Shown: positions 13,380 to 24,639, counted from the first letter of the stretch. The stretch: DNA of 64,000 bases from Euglena gracilis (GCA_039621445.1 CP154954.1:2356001-2420000); one strand, 5' to 3'. Numbers and translations are program-made. The notes: generated from the letters alone by a model not told the origin.

Positions 13380-13488
13380 CTGGGTGGTGACGACAGGGGC
13401 TGACGCAGGTCTCGAGCCTGCGGAGAATGAAGGGACCGAAACGTGCGCCACAGGCTGTATGCCAACGCACGTTTCACTTCCTGAACAA
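13380..13488 (-). CDS. Isolated exon candidate, unknown protein
   Basis: Good acceptor (GATCTCTACAG) and good donor (CAG|GTGGTGG) on the minus strand bound an open frame: VQEVKRALAYSLWRTFRSLH then SPQARDLRQPLSSPP. Phase is two-base carry in, two bases out. Codon bias is weaker than in the confident exons. The plus strand is also open across part of it (WLNETPWASPSFAPPPG), resembling the 25.95-26.11 kb exon (NETPWA), so the strand is not certain. Confidence 0.35.
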
Positions 13489-13489
13489 C

Positions 13490-14088
13490 TGTAGAGATCG
13501 CAAAGAAAATGATAAAATTATAACACTCAGGGTTTTTTCTTTTAAGGCTGGGGGGAGGGGGGGTCCCCCACCCACCCACCCCCTGGGCCCCCCCGGGGGG
13601 GGGGTCCCGGACTCACTCACTTTTCCACGAAAATTGCCCAAAAATCGTGCAAAATGCTAAAAATAGCACTTTTCAAAAATTTTAGGCGCCTTTGGCGCTG
13701 AAAAATATAACCCCCAGGGGGACCACCCCACCCATTCTACCCCCCCCCTGGGTCCAACACTAAAAAATCCCCTGATAACACTTGACTGTCGTATTGAAAA
13801 TGATAAAGGGGTTTTCTTTCTGAGTTGCTTGGGAGAGGCCCTCAAGGTTGGGGTCTCCAAATGGGGATGACCCAACTGGGATTGGTGAAACCGAATCTCT
13901 CTGACATGGCCGCGTCCCCTGAAAAGCCCTGTTTTTTTTTGCCCCTTTTCGGGGCCAAATCTCGGGCCATACAGCTGGCCCCCTGAGTTTTTATCCCATT
14001 TGGTTAGAGGTTCCTTCATGGTGTATTTTAGCCCTCCGAGTGCTTCCGCCAACTTCCCAACGTTTTCGAGATATTTTGTGAAAATTGA

Positions 14089-14089
<1 letters not shown>
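13490..14089. other. Spacer with inverted-repeat element remnant
   Basis: About 13545-13760 has poly-C blocks, a GGCGCCTTTGGCGC hairpin and a GCCCAAAAATCG core like the small transposons. The rest, to 14089, shows no supported exon. Confidence 0.4.
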
Positions 14090-14185
<96 letters not shown>

Positions 14186-14300
14186 GACTGACTAACTAAC
14201 TAACTAACTAACTGACTAATAAATAAATAAGTAAATAAATGGATAAATAAATAAATAAATAAGCAAATAATAAATAAATAATGATAATAATGATAAAATG
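14089..14300. repeat. (TAAC)n then (TAAA)n microsatellite
   Basis: About 130 bp of TAAC/TGAC units followed by AAAT units and imperfect GATAAT units. Confidence 0.95.
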
Positions 14301-14444
14301 ATGAAGATGAAGATAATAATAATAATGATAAATAATCTATAACTAATAACAAATCGATAAAAACCGAAACCATTACCCCCCCCCCCCAAACGGCCAAATC
14401 CCTGCGGGCCATTTCCCCCCGAAGCGCGACATTGGTTCACCCAC

Positions 14445-14516
14445 CTGGGCCTTCCAGAGACATGCGGGGATGGTGTCCACCCCCCTCATATGGACCTGGG
14501 GCAAAACGTTGACCTC
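14445..14516 (-). CDS. Isolated exon candidate, 24 codons
   Basis: Minus-strand frame EVNVLPQVHMRGVDTIPACL WKAQ between acceptor TTTCAAG and a strong donor CAG|GTGGGT; phase 0 at both ends. Reads like genuine protein but is too short to place in a family. It lies downstream of the P4-ATPase stop, so it probably belongs to another minus-strand gene. Confidence 0.45.
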
Positions 14517-14899
14517 CTTGAAACGACGACTCGCGACCCTCTTCGAGCCATTTTTCTTTATTATCGTCTGCCAGCCCGCCAAAGAGGGAGTGACGACAAA
14601 ATTCAAAAGTCTCTCAAGAGGACGCACCCGAGAAGATATTGCTTGGGTTCATTCAAACATCTTGAAAACACTGGGGAATTGAAGGAAACACAAGGCGGGC
14701 GAAATTGCACCACTGGGGACCCTCTGATCACCGGTGGGGGGGGGGCTGCAGGCCTTGCCCGAGATCGGGCCCCCAAAAAGGCCAAAAAGCAAGGCTGTTC
14801 TAGCCCAAAGCTCGCTTAAAAATGGCAGATCTCGGGCCAGGCAGCGAGCTAAAAAAAACAATTCCCTGGCACATGGGGTGTTCCTAGGGCTTCACCCCC

Positions 14900-15480
14900 C
14901 ACCCCAAATATGAGAAACCCGTTTCCAGGTTTCATATTTGGGTGTCAGGTGTCAGCCGATAGGCCCAACGGGTTCCTTATATTTGGGGGTTTCTTGTATT
15001 TGGGTGTCGAAGGCAGGCCTCAAGGGTTTCTTATAAATGGAAATTTTTCTTCCTTCGGTTCCTTCATGTAATGAATTACATGTGACCGCCGTGAGTAGGA
15101 TTTTCTTCATGTCTGACGGCTCTTCTTCCGAGGCCTGGAGGTGTTTATGCTGAATTGGATCATTCCATCAGTCCAGAAGAAAATGGTAGTGCCAATGGTA
15201 CTTCTGAATCCAGGAGTGATTTCGGTGAAAGAAATATTCACAAGAAATATAATGCGGATTTCAAATTGAAAGTTATCCATGCAGCCAGCTAGGATGCTAT
15301 GCTATGCCCGTGGTGAAAATGGATGAGGGGTTTCTTATAAATGGATTAGCCAAGGGTTTCTTATATTTGGGGGTTTCTTACACTCGGGTGTCGGCTGAAA
15401 ATTGGCCAAAGGGTTTCTTATATTTGGAGACTTCTTATAGCGAGGGGTTTCTTATATTTGGGGGGTTTTTGTATTAGGTC
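14900..15480. repeat. Interspersed GGGTTTCTTATATTTGGG repeats
   Basis: At least eight copies of GGGTTTCTTATA(TTTGG/AATGG), often followed by GGGTGTCGG-like sequence, with one inverted copy at the left edge (CCCAAATATGAGAAACCC near 14902). Looks like nested terminal repeats of small elements. The transposase remnant at 15108-15294 lies inside. Confidence 0.7.
15108..15294 (+). pseudogene. Remnant of a pogo/Tigger-type transposase N-terminus
   Basis: A start-like ATG reads MSDGSSSEAW, then a one-base shift is needed to reach GVYAELDHSISPEENGS, continuing to NIHKKYNADFKLKVIHAAS and a stop. The K-K-Y-x-A-D-F-K-L-K-V-I string resembles the first helix of the DNA-binding domain in pogo/Tigger-like transposases and related HTH proteins. 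An acidic, Ser-rich leader before it is also usual. The rest of a transposase is absent. Family call is inference from about 12 residues. Confidence 0.4.
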
Positions 15481-15814
15481 GCTGGACATTTCCTTCGATT
15501 CTCCAACATTTTTGAGAAACTTTGGAGAATCTATTTTTCTTTGACCCAAAAAAGGTTGAAAATGGCCGAAGACGGCAGATCCTGCAGCGCTGTTTTGGGG
15601 CGTAAATCGGACATATCTCGGGCCAGGTGGGGAGTTACAGGGAAAGATACCGTCAGATAGACAGGCTGTTTTAAAGGCTTCAATTTAGGTCTCGGATGTT
15701 TTGCTTCGCTTGGCTTCGCTTTGGAGATATTTTGCATTTTGAAATTTGGAGGAAAAAATGGCCATACCTTGGGAGAATTACAACAAAAACAAATCACAAG
15801 CATATGGGGTGGTG

Positions 15815-15915
15815 TTTATTATTATTATTGTTGTTGTTGTTGTTGTTGTTGTTGTTATTATTATTATTATTATACTATTATTATTATTATTATTTTGCTT
15901 TTAATTATTATAATT
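15815..15915. repeat. (ATT)n/(GTT)n trinucleotide repeat
   Basis: TTATTATTATTG then GTT units then TTA units, with a single TATACTATTA interruption. Confidence 0.9.
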
Positions 15916-15989
15916 TTGACATTTTTTCAGGGTATCACTACCTGGGGATGATCAATAATCCCAATTAGTTCGGTGCACTGGGCCAAAAA

Positions 15990-16475
15990 AAATTGCCCCC
16001 CCCCCCAATGGGCAAAAATGTCATTTGGGCACTTTTTGGGACAAAAATTTGTCAAAAATATACCCCCCCCCCAATAAGACCGGGGGGTCCATTTCATGGG
16101 TCGGTTGCTGGAAAGCCCGAGGGGGGGTCTTATTCATTGGGGGGGGGGGGTCCATTTTATGGATTTTTGCTGGAAAAATTTTCGACCCCCCCAAAATGTC
16201 CAAAAACGCCTCCCAAAATACCAATTTTCAAGAAATTTGGCGCTTCGCGCCAGACAAATAGGCAAAAATGTGCTGAATTGTGTGAAAACTGTCCAAAATG
16301 GCAGATTTACCCCCCCAAAATGTCCCATTTCTCAAAAATCCGTCGCTTCACGCAGGCAGGGGGTCTTATTTATGGGGGGGGTCCATTTCATAGATTTTTG
16401 ATCGGACCGGCCAGGGGGGGGGTCTTATTTTTGGGGGGTCCATTTTAAGGGGGGGGGTCTTATTTTTGGGGGGGG
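15990..16475. mobile_element. Inverted-repeat element, CCCCCAATAAGACC family
   Basis: Repeated blocks CCCCCCAATAAGACC...GGTCTTATTTTTGGGGGG in inverted orientation, a GGCGCTTCGCGCC hairpin, and AT-rich AAATGTCC cores. Several GGGGGTCCATTTTA units suggest nested or tandem ends. A related copy lies at about 24080-24420. No clear target duplication. Its last bases abut the P4-ATPase stop exon. Confidence 0.6.
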
Positions 16476-16496
16476 TTTACTGAATGTCCAGGTGGA

Positions 16497-16566
16497 TCAC
16501 CCGGGAAAATGCACCTGGGTCTGCGGCTGACGCGACATGGTCGGCGGCGCGCTCGGGGGGGCGGAT
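16497..16566 (-). CDS. P4-ATPase, terminal exon with stop
   Basis: Acceptor CCAAGCAG, one base completes the codon left by the exon at 17169, then SAPPSAPPTMSRQPQTQVHF PG and TGA. Phase fits exactly and GC at third positions is high, so I take it as the C-terminal tail of the flippase. A second frame of the same bases (IRPPERAADHVASAADPGAF..., phase 0) is also open to a TAA at 16477-16479; I rank it lower because its phase does not match the upstream exon. C-terminal tails of P4-ATPases are generally poorly conserved. Confidence 0.55.
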
Positions 16567-16588
16567 CTGCTTGGCGCTGGACCGATGC

Positions 16589-16620
16589 CAGGGTTCGATA
16601 TAAAAGCAGGATGAAAATTT
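16589..16620. mobile_element. Truncated left end of hAT-like family 2
   Basis: CAGGGTTCGATATAAAAG matches the family-2 terminal repeat (complete copies at 25221, 27532, 41077). No right end is visible, so it is a fragment in the last intron of the P4-ATPase. Confidence 0.6.
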
Positions 16621-16829
16621 TGACCTTTTTGGGGGGGTCCTGGGTAGCCCTGTCGGTCCACCCCCCCCCCCCCGGCAGGTGGGGCACCCCCGGAAGGGGG
16701 GGGTTCCTGCGGGCTGGCTGGAAAAAGGTGCTGCTGGACCTCCCCAGCGGGATAGAGGTTCGGGGGGGTGCAGGCAGGCTGGAAGCAGGCAGGCTGGTAG
16801 CTGACATGCTTTACCCCAGAAATGGGCAA

Positions 16830-17140
16830 AACACGCCCAAATCTAGCCGGGCTGGCATTCTTCAGCCAAAATTAGGAGGTGAAAACTCCCCCAAAACCAC
16901 ACAAAAATGCCGTTTTCGACCATTTCCGATCCGTTTCTTCAAAAATTCTTAGTGCTTGGGTCCAGCCTGGCTTCGCTGGGCTGGCCCGAACTTTATTTCA
17001 ATGGACCCCGGGAGGCGGTCCGCAGCCCGGCTGGGAACTGCTGGTTGGAAAAAAGGTGCTGGCTGCCCCCCCCCCCCCCCTGGTAGGGTCCCCTCCGGCC
17101 TAAGAAAACCCCTGGTCCGGACCCCGCCCCCAGTCCAGGA
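16830..17140. other. Intronic element-like sequence
   Basis: Poly-C/poly-G blocks, CCGTTTTCGACCATTTCCGAT-type core and repeated GGCTGG motifs as in the small transposons. No terminal repeats resolved and no exon visible. Confidence 0.35.
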
Positions 17141-17168
17141 GGGGGGGGGCAGGGGACACAACCCTCAC

Positions 17169-17264
17169 CTGAACCTCGTATAGAAACCTGACTGGCGGGC
17201 CTCCGCTATGCGCAGCCGCTGATACGTCAGTAGCTTGTCCAGGCTCCGGAGGTTGTAGCAATAG
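17169..17264 (-). CDS. P4-ATPase, penultimate exon (cytosolic C-terminal tail)
   Basis: Between acceptor CTTGCACAG and donor CAG|GTGAGG. One base completes the codon left open by the exon at 18565, then YCYNLRSLDKLLTYQRLRIA and EARQSGFYTRF; ends at phase 2. The basic/helical sequence after the last membrane helix is what a P4-ATPase tail looks like. GC-rich codons match the neighbours. Confidence comes mainly from splice sites and phase agreement on both sides. Confidence 0.7.
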
Positions 17265-18564
17265 CTGTGCAAGGAATGTGCTGAGGAACTGAAGCCGGTG
17301 AGCAGACAGGATTTGACCAAAAACCTGTCTGGGGGGGGTTACTCAAAACCACACCCAAAATAACAAGAAGACTTCTTGGGTCGGTTTGCTGAAAACTTTT
17401 TTTGGTTGCTCAACAAACATTTGGGCTTTTTCTATGCGGAACAGTGTCTCAAAAGGTATTGAGAAAACAAACAGCCATGCCATCTGAAGGTTCTCCCGCC
17501 CGAGCCCGTCACTCTGGCAAGCTGAACGGGGCTCACGCATCGTTATCTAAACCCAACACCTTCGTGACCACGGGCGCATCGTGCGCCTCATATGCCAGTG
17601 TTTTCCACTGACGCTCAGCATCGGGGCCTGGAGATGCTGCGGGACGACTTGAACACCCTTCCCCCACAGCACCGCAGCCATGCTCACAGGGCCGGAGGCC
17701 GCACACTCTCTCTGTGGCAATAGCCATACTTCGTGCGCACATGCGCGCACTTGTTGTGTTCAAACGGGCGCATGTGCGCGCGTGGATTGGCCGCGGCACA
17801 ATCGGCTTACCCCACGTCAAACCAACGGCTGGGGGTGTCCTCGTATGTCGCAGATGCGGTCAGCAGGTGCCAGGATCTGTACCACGGCAGGGATCATGTA
17901 TGGCATCCCGCCAGCACGTACACACGGCGTCATCCAACGCTGCAGCACACCACCAGCACCACTACCGCACGCTGTCCAAAATAACCCTCCCTGACCATCC
18001 TCACACCCTCGGCACCGACAGCTCCCAACGCACCAAGCCAACGGCCCCTTGCAGAGCACACCCCACGTCTTGCATGGGCGCGGCGACACCGAAACTGGCC
18101 GTGTTTGGACGTGAAAAAATTTCCTCAGACAGTCCCCAATCAAGCGCACATGCGCGACCCTGGCCGCTGACAACCCCTCTTCTGCCGCTGACGTCTGGCC
18201 CTCAATCGCCGGGATTTCAAAGCCGAGACCCGAGTGATTATCTAATTTTGCTTTCGCTGGCCGAGGTTTCAAAGCCGAGCCGTCACAGCCTCTTTTATGT
18301 TTCAAAACATGTCAGTCGGAAGCACCTCGCGAGGTTCCCCCCTTTGAGACACCACAGCCATGCGCTTGCAACACGTCCAATGGTCACCGCCGGCTGGAGT
18401 TTCAAACACGGAAAATGAAAGCAGACGGACGCGTCGCAAGTTCGCGTGCAGTTGCGCCTAAATCGACAAAAACCATTAAGTGCCACTTTGGCCCTCTAAA
18501 ATTCAGAGTCCTCAAGGCATCTGGGTTTTTGGCAGACAAATCAGAGTGGCCGGGGACATACTAC

Positions 18565-18638
18565 TTCCAAAGGAAGTCTCGGAGGAGGGCAATGACGACG
18601 GTGAGAAGCGTGACCAGCCAGAACTGCGGCAGTACGTA
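18565..18638 (-). CDS. P4-ATPase, exon with last transmembrane helix
   Basis: Acceptor CATCCGCAG, donor GTAGTA after base 18565. Phase 0 in, phase 2 out. The peptide YVLPQFWLVTLLTVVIALLR then DFLW is a textbook last membrane helix of a phospholipid-translocating ATPase: an aromatic-W-L start, a Leu/Val/Ile-rich span and the D-F-[LY] turn that leads into the cytosolic tail. Joins in phase to 19125-19281 and 17169-17264. Confidence 0.85.
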
Positions 18639-19124
18639 CTGCGGATGTGGGGGGGGGCAGAAGGCTTGGGAGCGGGTGGGGGGTACACTTTGTCAGGATC
18701 AATTCGGTGCATATGTCTGAGCATTCCTTCAACGTCTCCCAATAAATGAGTGGGGGCCGGAAGGGGTTTCTTCAGTCGGGGGGGGGGGCAGGGTTGGGTG
18801 CCATCTAACGTCCAGCCTGGCATCCGGCTGGACCCCCCCCTGTAACCCACCTCCTGCCTGTGACCCCCCCACTGTTCACAAACCACAAGGCTTCAATCAG
18901 CACATTTTTCCAGCAAACTGGATGCCCTGCCCCAGAGAGAGATAGATCATATCCTGAAGAAATCTCTCTCTCTCTCTCTCTCTCTCTGACGGGGGGGGGC
19001 GTTGAGACATGCCCAAATCAAATATTAGCGTTGCTGGAATAGCCTTGTCGCACCCATGTTGTGATGCCCTCTGATGGCCGGATAATCCGGGGGGGGGATC
19101 AGACGTCGGATTTGTGAACTGTAC

Positions 19125-19281
19125 GGGGAGCGTGGCGGGCAGCGGAGGGGCGGAGACCAGGCGGATGATCATGCCCCACATGGGCGGGGACAGGCCGAAG
19201 ATGGTGCCGTACACCATCATGAAGATGTACCACATGGCGATGCTACCCCAGATGGCGAAGTGGTGCAGCCACGTCCACGAC
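19125..19281 (-). CDS. P4-ATPase (phospholipid-translocating ATPase), C-terminal membrane exon
   Basis: Acceptor GCCCCGCAG, donor GTACAG; one-base carry in, phase 0 out. The peptide SWTWLHHFAIWGSIAMWYIF continues MMVYGTIFGLSPPM. The W-x-x-x-H-x-x-[IV]-W-G-S-[IL]-x-x-W-Y sequence is characteristic of the C-terminal membrane domain of P4-ATPases, which flip aminophospholipids to the cytosolic leaflet with ATP, usually with a CDC50 partner. The catalytic DKTGT and nucleotide-binding parts should lie upstream on the minus strand. I find no such exon up to about 25.9 kb, so either a long intron separates them or only the 3' end survives here. Confidence 0.85.
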
Positions 19282-19498
19282 CTGCGGGGCGGGGCCACCC
19301 ACGTAGGAATGGGGTGGCTGGCAGCAGGGACATAGACGGTGTGACGGGAATCATGCACGCTGGCTCTAGCCACCGTCGCTTTTTTGGGGTCCCTCGTTTC
19401 TGAATCATATCAGACATGAATCGGAGAAATAAATCAGCAGATGCATACATAATAAGTGTGTGTGTGTAAACATCGAGGAATTTACTAAAAGCGAATTA

Positions 19499-19790
19499 GC
19501 CCCCCAGGGGGTCTAATTTGCCGGATGGAAAAAAATTCTGGCTGCACCCCTAGGGGTGGAGGGGGTGGGGTTCCAGGGGTGGGGTCTACCGGATGCCGGG
19601 CTGGACCCGGTTGCCACCATAAAACAGCCATAAAAGGCCAAATCCAGCGAGGTTGTACTTCTTTGGCCAAATTTTGAGGTGAAGAAAAATACCAAAAATG
19701 GCCGCTTCTGGCCATTTTCGATCCTTTTTCCAAAAGATTTTCGGCGCTTTGCGCCGAAACGGAATGATTTCAAGCAAAGCAAAGCAAAAT
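19499..19790. mobile_element. Element-like sequence with shared core
   Basis: AATTAGCCCCCCAGGGGG, repeated GCCGGAT(G) motifs, CCAAAAATGGCC core and a CGGCGCTTTGCGCCG hairpin, all shared with the small transposons. Terminal repeats are not resolved. Confidence 0.5.
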
Positions 19791-19899
19791 AAAAACAAAC
19801 AACCTAAAATATATCAATCATGGGGACTACGAAAATAAAAACATGGTGCTGTGAGGAAAAGGACAGAGTATGTTTCTCCAAACTTGGGGGCAGCCGCCT

Positions 19900-20850
19900 T
19901 TGTCCAAGACTGGGGGGTGACCGCCTCTATATCTACATCAAGAACTGTGTCCCAGACGCTGGTTCGATGCCTGGGACACAGTTTCTTGAAACCGTTTCTA
20001 GGGTGCTCCGGCTTCACGCCCGAACCGGCGGCCCCGAACCGGCGGCTGAGGGATCACAGCCAATTTCGCCCCAAATACCCATGTTTGGGGCACTTTCAGG
20101 CGACTTTGGCCCAAAATGGCCGCTGGTCGAAATTGGTAGATTCCCCACTTCTGAAGCCATGTTACCCCTCAATTGAAAGCTCTTCTCAAGGGCTTTCGAC
20201 AAATGTCCACATAATTTCGCCATAATGCACATAGCTCTTATTTTCAGCGATCATGTATTCCAAATTTTGACATATTTATTTGTCAAGCCCGGCGGTTCAG
20301 GTTGCACATTGCATGTCAAGTGAAAGCTCCTCCCAAAACCTTTCGCAGTACCCAGAGCTCAGCCACATTGCATAGCCCTCTGAAAATTGGCGATCGCATT
20401 TTTTGACCCTGTTTGAATATTTGAGATTCTACTTTTCAGCTACTATGTTGCCCACCGATTGAAAGCTCTTCTCAAGGGCTTTCAGCGGATGGCCTTAGAT
20501 TTCTGCCATGCTGCATGGCATTCTATTTCAGAATTTCCCCAAAATTTGGGGGAAGGGAATTGTTTCACAGAAAACCCCAAGTTCTGGCGAAGAACCCCCA
20601 GAAACTCCTCATATATGATTACCACATGTCTACAACCCCTTTCAGACACTTTTTGGCACTTTTTATTTTGGGTCCCCCAGACGCCGGATTCACACCCGGT
20701 TCGGCGCAAAATTTCCTGCCTGAACCAGTGTCCCAGATGCTGGTTCGGGCGTGAAGCTGGAGCCCCCAGACACGGTTTCAAATTGAGGTGGGGGGGTTGG
20801 CCACTTTTGTCCACCGCTTCGCTCCAAACAAAGGTGGCCACCCCCCACCA
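19900..20850. repeat. Inverted and direct repeats
   Basis: GAAAGCTC(T/C)TC...GG(G)CTTTCG occurs three times in direct orientation near 20173, 20322 and 20459. GCTTCACGCCCGAACC near 20012 is matched in inverse by GGTTCGGGCGTGAAGC near 20741, and GTGTCCCAGA(C/T)GCTGGTTCG occurs at about 19948 and 20728. This looks like a composite of related elements. No exon is supported from 19.8 to 21.6 kb. Confidence 0.6.
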
Positions 20851-21616
20851 AGGGTCACCCCATTTCCGGTCATCATATTTTTCAGCATATTTTCGTTGAA
20901 ATCACTTTGCTTCTTCTTCTTTTTTTTTTCAACAGTTTCTTTCCTGGCGACTCTTTGATGGAGTGCTGCTCGCCAGTACTAGTTGGCGACGGCAGAGAAG
21001 CCATTTCAATCCATGACTACTATGAAAAGGGCAACCCTGCAAATATTGAATCCCATTGTTGTCCGCTTCCAAACCCATTGTTTGTTTCCACGATGGGCGC
21101 TGCACATCAGGCGGCTTTTTTAAAAGCTGTTTTCATGCTTAACTCTAATCAAGAACGTATGGCTGGAGTATAGAGTATGGAGTATGGTATGGAGTATTTG
21201 AGGTTTTTGAGAGGAGGTTTTTCCAATCTCCTCTTTGTCAAAATCCCGATGAGAATACCACATTGAAATTCTGTTGCCGCATCAATAAAGTTCTGTGCTG
21301 TGTCCGCCACGTCAATTTTTCTTGAAGTATGGTCCACAGTATGCACTCATTTTCCTTTTTTGCTGTCCTTTTTTTTTATAACTCAATCCACAAACCTTCC
21401 TCAAAAGGAGGCATAGGTACAGAATGTCGAACTATGCCAATGCTTTCTTTTGGGAAATATCAGCACTCCGCCTCGGTGGACCCCCTCGGCACAGCAACTT
21501 GGAACCTCCCCCCCCCTGGTGGCGGAGGGTTCTCGCCAGACGTGCCGAAACTCCACAAGACACTCCCGGATCTCTGAGGGGAAGAACCTCAGCAAATGGA
21601 CATTTGCAAAACCAAC

Positions 21617-21962
21617 GGGGGTGTCTCCCCCGCGTCCCCCCCGCGTCCCCCCCCGCGTCCCCCCCGCGTCCCACTTTGGAACCAAAATTTTGTTCTTGAG
21701 GCAGCCAAATTTAGAAGGCTGATTCCTAATTTCAGGCAAATTTGAGGTTGGTGATTCCTAATATGGTGTGGGTGATTCCTAACTTGTGGTGGGTGATTCC
21801 TAATTTGGGGTGGGTTTGTCCTAATTTGTTGTGGTAGAATCCTAATTTGGCCAAAAATTTCTCGCAGCAAATTCCTAATTTCACCGTCCCAAAAATGGCG
21901 TCTCCCCCGCGTCCCCCCCCGCGTCCCCCCCCCGCGTCCCCCCCGCGTCCCAGACACCCCCA
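21617..21962. repeat. CCCCCCGCGTC blocks flanking a GTGATTCCTAAT tandem array
   Basis: Two blocks of CCCCCGCGTC units (about 21620-21675 and 21900-21955) flank five to six degenerate ~20-bp units (GATTCCTAATTTGGGGTGGGT) between about 21720 and 21870. Both flanks lie in the same orientation. Confidence 0.75.
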
Positions 21963-22619
21963 ACAAGAAACATGTGACGGAAGTATATTTTGTTTTTTTT
22001 CAAACTCAAAAAGATTTGGGGAAATTTTCGAATGGGATTTTTGTTGGGAATCCAGAGACCATCATATCACATCTTTGTGTGATGTCTTTTTGGCCGTTTC
22101 CCCTAAATAGCTATTTCTCTTGTGTGAATTTGTGTCAACTTTGGCCTGTTTTTTTTCAAGGAGTTGTTTTCGGGGTATTTTTGAGTCTGACGTTATTGTG
22201 GGAGGGACACAAAAAGACGGTGACGCCAAGAAAAGTTTCATTATCTTTGCAAAAATCGACTGATACCAACAGTTTCAACACCGCTGCCGAGCGCGAGCAG
22301 GGTTTGCATGGGCCCCATAGGTGGTGGGCCCCCCCAAGCCTTCCCGTATTTCTGGGGGTCCAACTTTTCCTTTGGCGCCGAAGGAATTTTCTTTGAGCGG
22401 GTAGCATGGTGTGGGGGGGCACCTCCCAGGTGGACGGCCGGCCCCCACCACGCCTTCCTGTACATACATCCCTGGGCGCGAGCAAGCGAAGCAAGCCGCC
22501 CAGCACCCCTGCCGAAACCGTTAGTGTCGGCCAATTTTTTTAAAACCCATTTTGTTGGGCCCACATGCTTGTGCGTCATGCGTATCACCACAGGAGACTA
22601 GGGGGGGGGGTTAAGTCCA

Positions 22620-24630
22620 TCGGCACACTGTGCGCCTAGTTTCCACAGAAATTTTTTGTGTGTCATGTGTGTATCGCCAAATTAAAATTGTGTATCGCAT
22701 GTGTAATTTTTACCATGGAGCAAATTATTTGTGCCTATTTTGTCGTTTATCCATTGTCGCATTTACCCGTGAAACATCAATCTGAATCTTGCTGCAAAAC
22801 GTGACAGCTCCCAGGTGTTGAGGTTGACTGCGCCGACCTTGTTCCTATTGTGGTTCACGTCCCCGAAACCACCTTCCGGTCCATTGACATTCTCCGACGG
22901 AGCCCTCCTCTCACAGTGACTCGACAAGCTTATGATGCCTCTGGCAGAGCAGGGTTTGTATCCCCACCCCTGACAAATTCTGCCCATGGCAGTGGTCGTT
23001 GTTTGGATTGACTTGACCCGGTTGTTTGAATTCACAATTGCTTGTTTGTTTTCTGCCAGTTTCCTTTGGGACACGAGCCCACCACAGGTGTAGGAACAAT
23101 TTTTTCCCGGGGGGGGGCAAATGGTTCAGGCGAGCTTGCCCAATTTGTGACCGAAGGTAAGTTTTTTGGGGGTGGTGCGAGTCACAGGGGGGGGGGTCAA
23201 GGGGGGTCATGGGGCAAGGATGCCACTTTGGAGGCAGTCGGGAGCAGGGGTAGAAGTAATTTTTTCTCGGGGGGGGGGGGGCGAGATCCCTGACAAGCCT
23301 CACAAAACCATTGTTGTTGTTGTTATTGTTTTTCCGCGCTTCGAGCACTGAGACAATAGCGCTTCTTTTTGAAAGATGACATTGAATGTGGCAAAAAATG
23401 TGGCAATTTTGACATTATGCCACAAATCCATCACAATTTGGCAGCTTTCAAGGCTGCCCGACGGGCGGCAAGGGACGGTGATGCCTTTGTGTTTTGGGAT
23501 TTTAAAAATGAGCGTAGAATGCGAATAGAGAGTCGGTAGTGAGGTTACCTCCCAAAACCCACCCCTCCGAGCCATTACGTATGGAACAAGAAAAATGTAT
23601 TGCCGCCCGAAGGGCGGTTGGACGGTAATGCATTTTTCCAACAGCTTCCAAAAAGAGCCAAATTTTTCAACAGAAATGGTGTTGTTTAAAATTTGAATAC
23701 TATAGGCCAAGTCAACATACATGTGTTTCCTGTTACCACCCAAAGGGCGACGATTCGGTAGTGGATATATTCACAAACAACAACCCCAAATTGAAAAAAA
23801 GGTAGATTTTCGACTTGCGGGACCCCCCCCTATGCCTGGGCTCCGCCCTTGTGCCTGGCCAGTCCAGACCCCGGACCCCCTCGGTCAGCGCAAGAATTTT
23901 GTCCATCAGATGACTGGCAAAATGGATGGATAACAAATAAAATCAAATTTCATGTTGCAAAAAAATTCTGCCCGCCAAAATCCCGGGGGGGCGCCCCCCC
24001 CGACCCCCTACTTTCTACACCCCTGCAGCCCACCCTGCCCTTCCATGCCTCCCAAGTCTCACACCTCACTCTAATCGTTACCCCCCAAAATAAGACTCCC
24101 CATGGGCCGATCGAGCAAAAATCCCAAAAAACGATCCCCCAAAAGTATGACCTCCCCTGACGGCGTGAAGCGCGAAGCGCTGAAGACGGTGAAATTTTCC
24201 CCTGAAAAGTGCCAAAAATGATGAAACTTCAAATATTTTGGGATTTTTGAGTTCCCCAAAAAATAATAAATGTCAAATTGAACCAATTTTCATTTGGTGC
24301 GAAGCGGCGGAGCGAAAATTGGTGTTTTGGGAACCTGGAGAATGCTTTTCTCGAGCCCGGGTCGGTCAAGAAATATTCCAAAAGGAAGACCCCTCCCCAA
24401 AATAAGACCCCTCCGAAAATTTTTAAAATTTCGAAACACACGTCTTTGGAAGTTTTCTGAGCCCTTTTTGCATCCTTGCCAAAGTTGGCCGGTCTTGACC
24501 GCCAATTAGCCAATGAGGGGGGAGGGGGGAGGGTATCCCTATCCCAAACCCTAGACCAAAAATGGAGTGTCCCCATTCCAAACCACCCAATGCCTTCACC
24601 TGGTATGTGTCTTTTGGAAGACGCTGCAAT
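22620..24630. other. Mostly unassigned sequence
   Basis: Apart from the frame at 22836-22993, it holds poly-G blocks with TTTTTTCTCGGGGGG-type repeats (about 23100, 23265), and an inverted-repeat element with CCCCAAAATAAGACCCC ends (about 24080-24420) carrying a GCGCGAAGCGC hairpin. No supported exon. Confidence 0.35.
22836..22993 (+). CDS. Open exon-like frame without ATG, unknown protein
   Basis: After CTCCCAG the plus strand reads VEVDCADLVPIVVHVPETTF then RSIDILRRSPPLTVTRQAYD ASGRAGF before a stop at about 23021. The sequence is protein-like, but codon use is not GC3-biased. The minus strand is open too (about 22763-23074), so strand and reality are uncertain. I do not recognise a family. 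Confidence 0.3.
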
Positions 24631-24639
24631 CTTTGGGCG

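Noticed and set aside
17537-17627. Minus-strand exon-like frame (DAERQWKTLAYEAHDAPVVT..., CTCCAG acceptor, GTGAGC donor)
   Set aside because: Splice sites look good, but its two-base carry does not fit between the P4-ATPase exons at 18565 and 17264, which join perfectly without it. Could be a different or chance exon.
17714-18418. 234-codon plus-strand ORF
   Set aside because: Overlaps the P4-ATPase intron on the other strand, no codon bias, composition looks random, and an opposite-strand frame of similar length exists.
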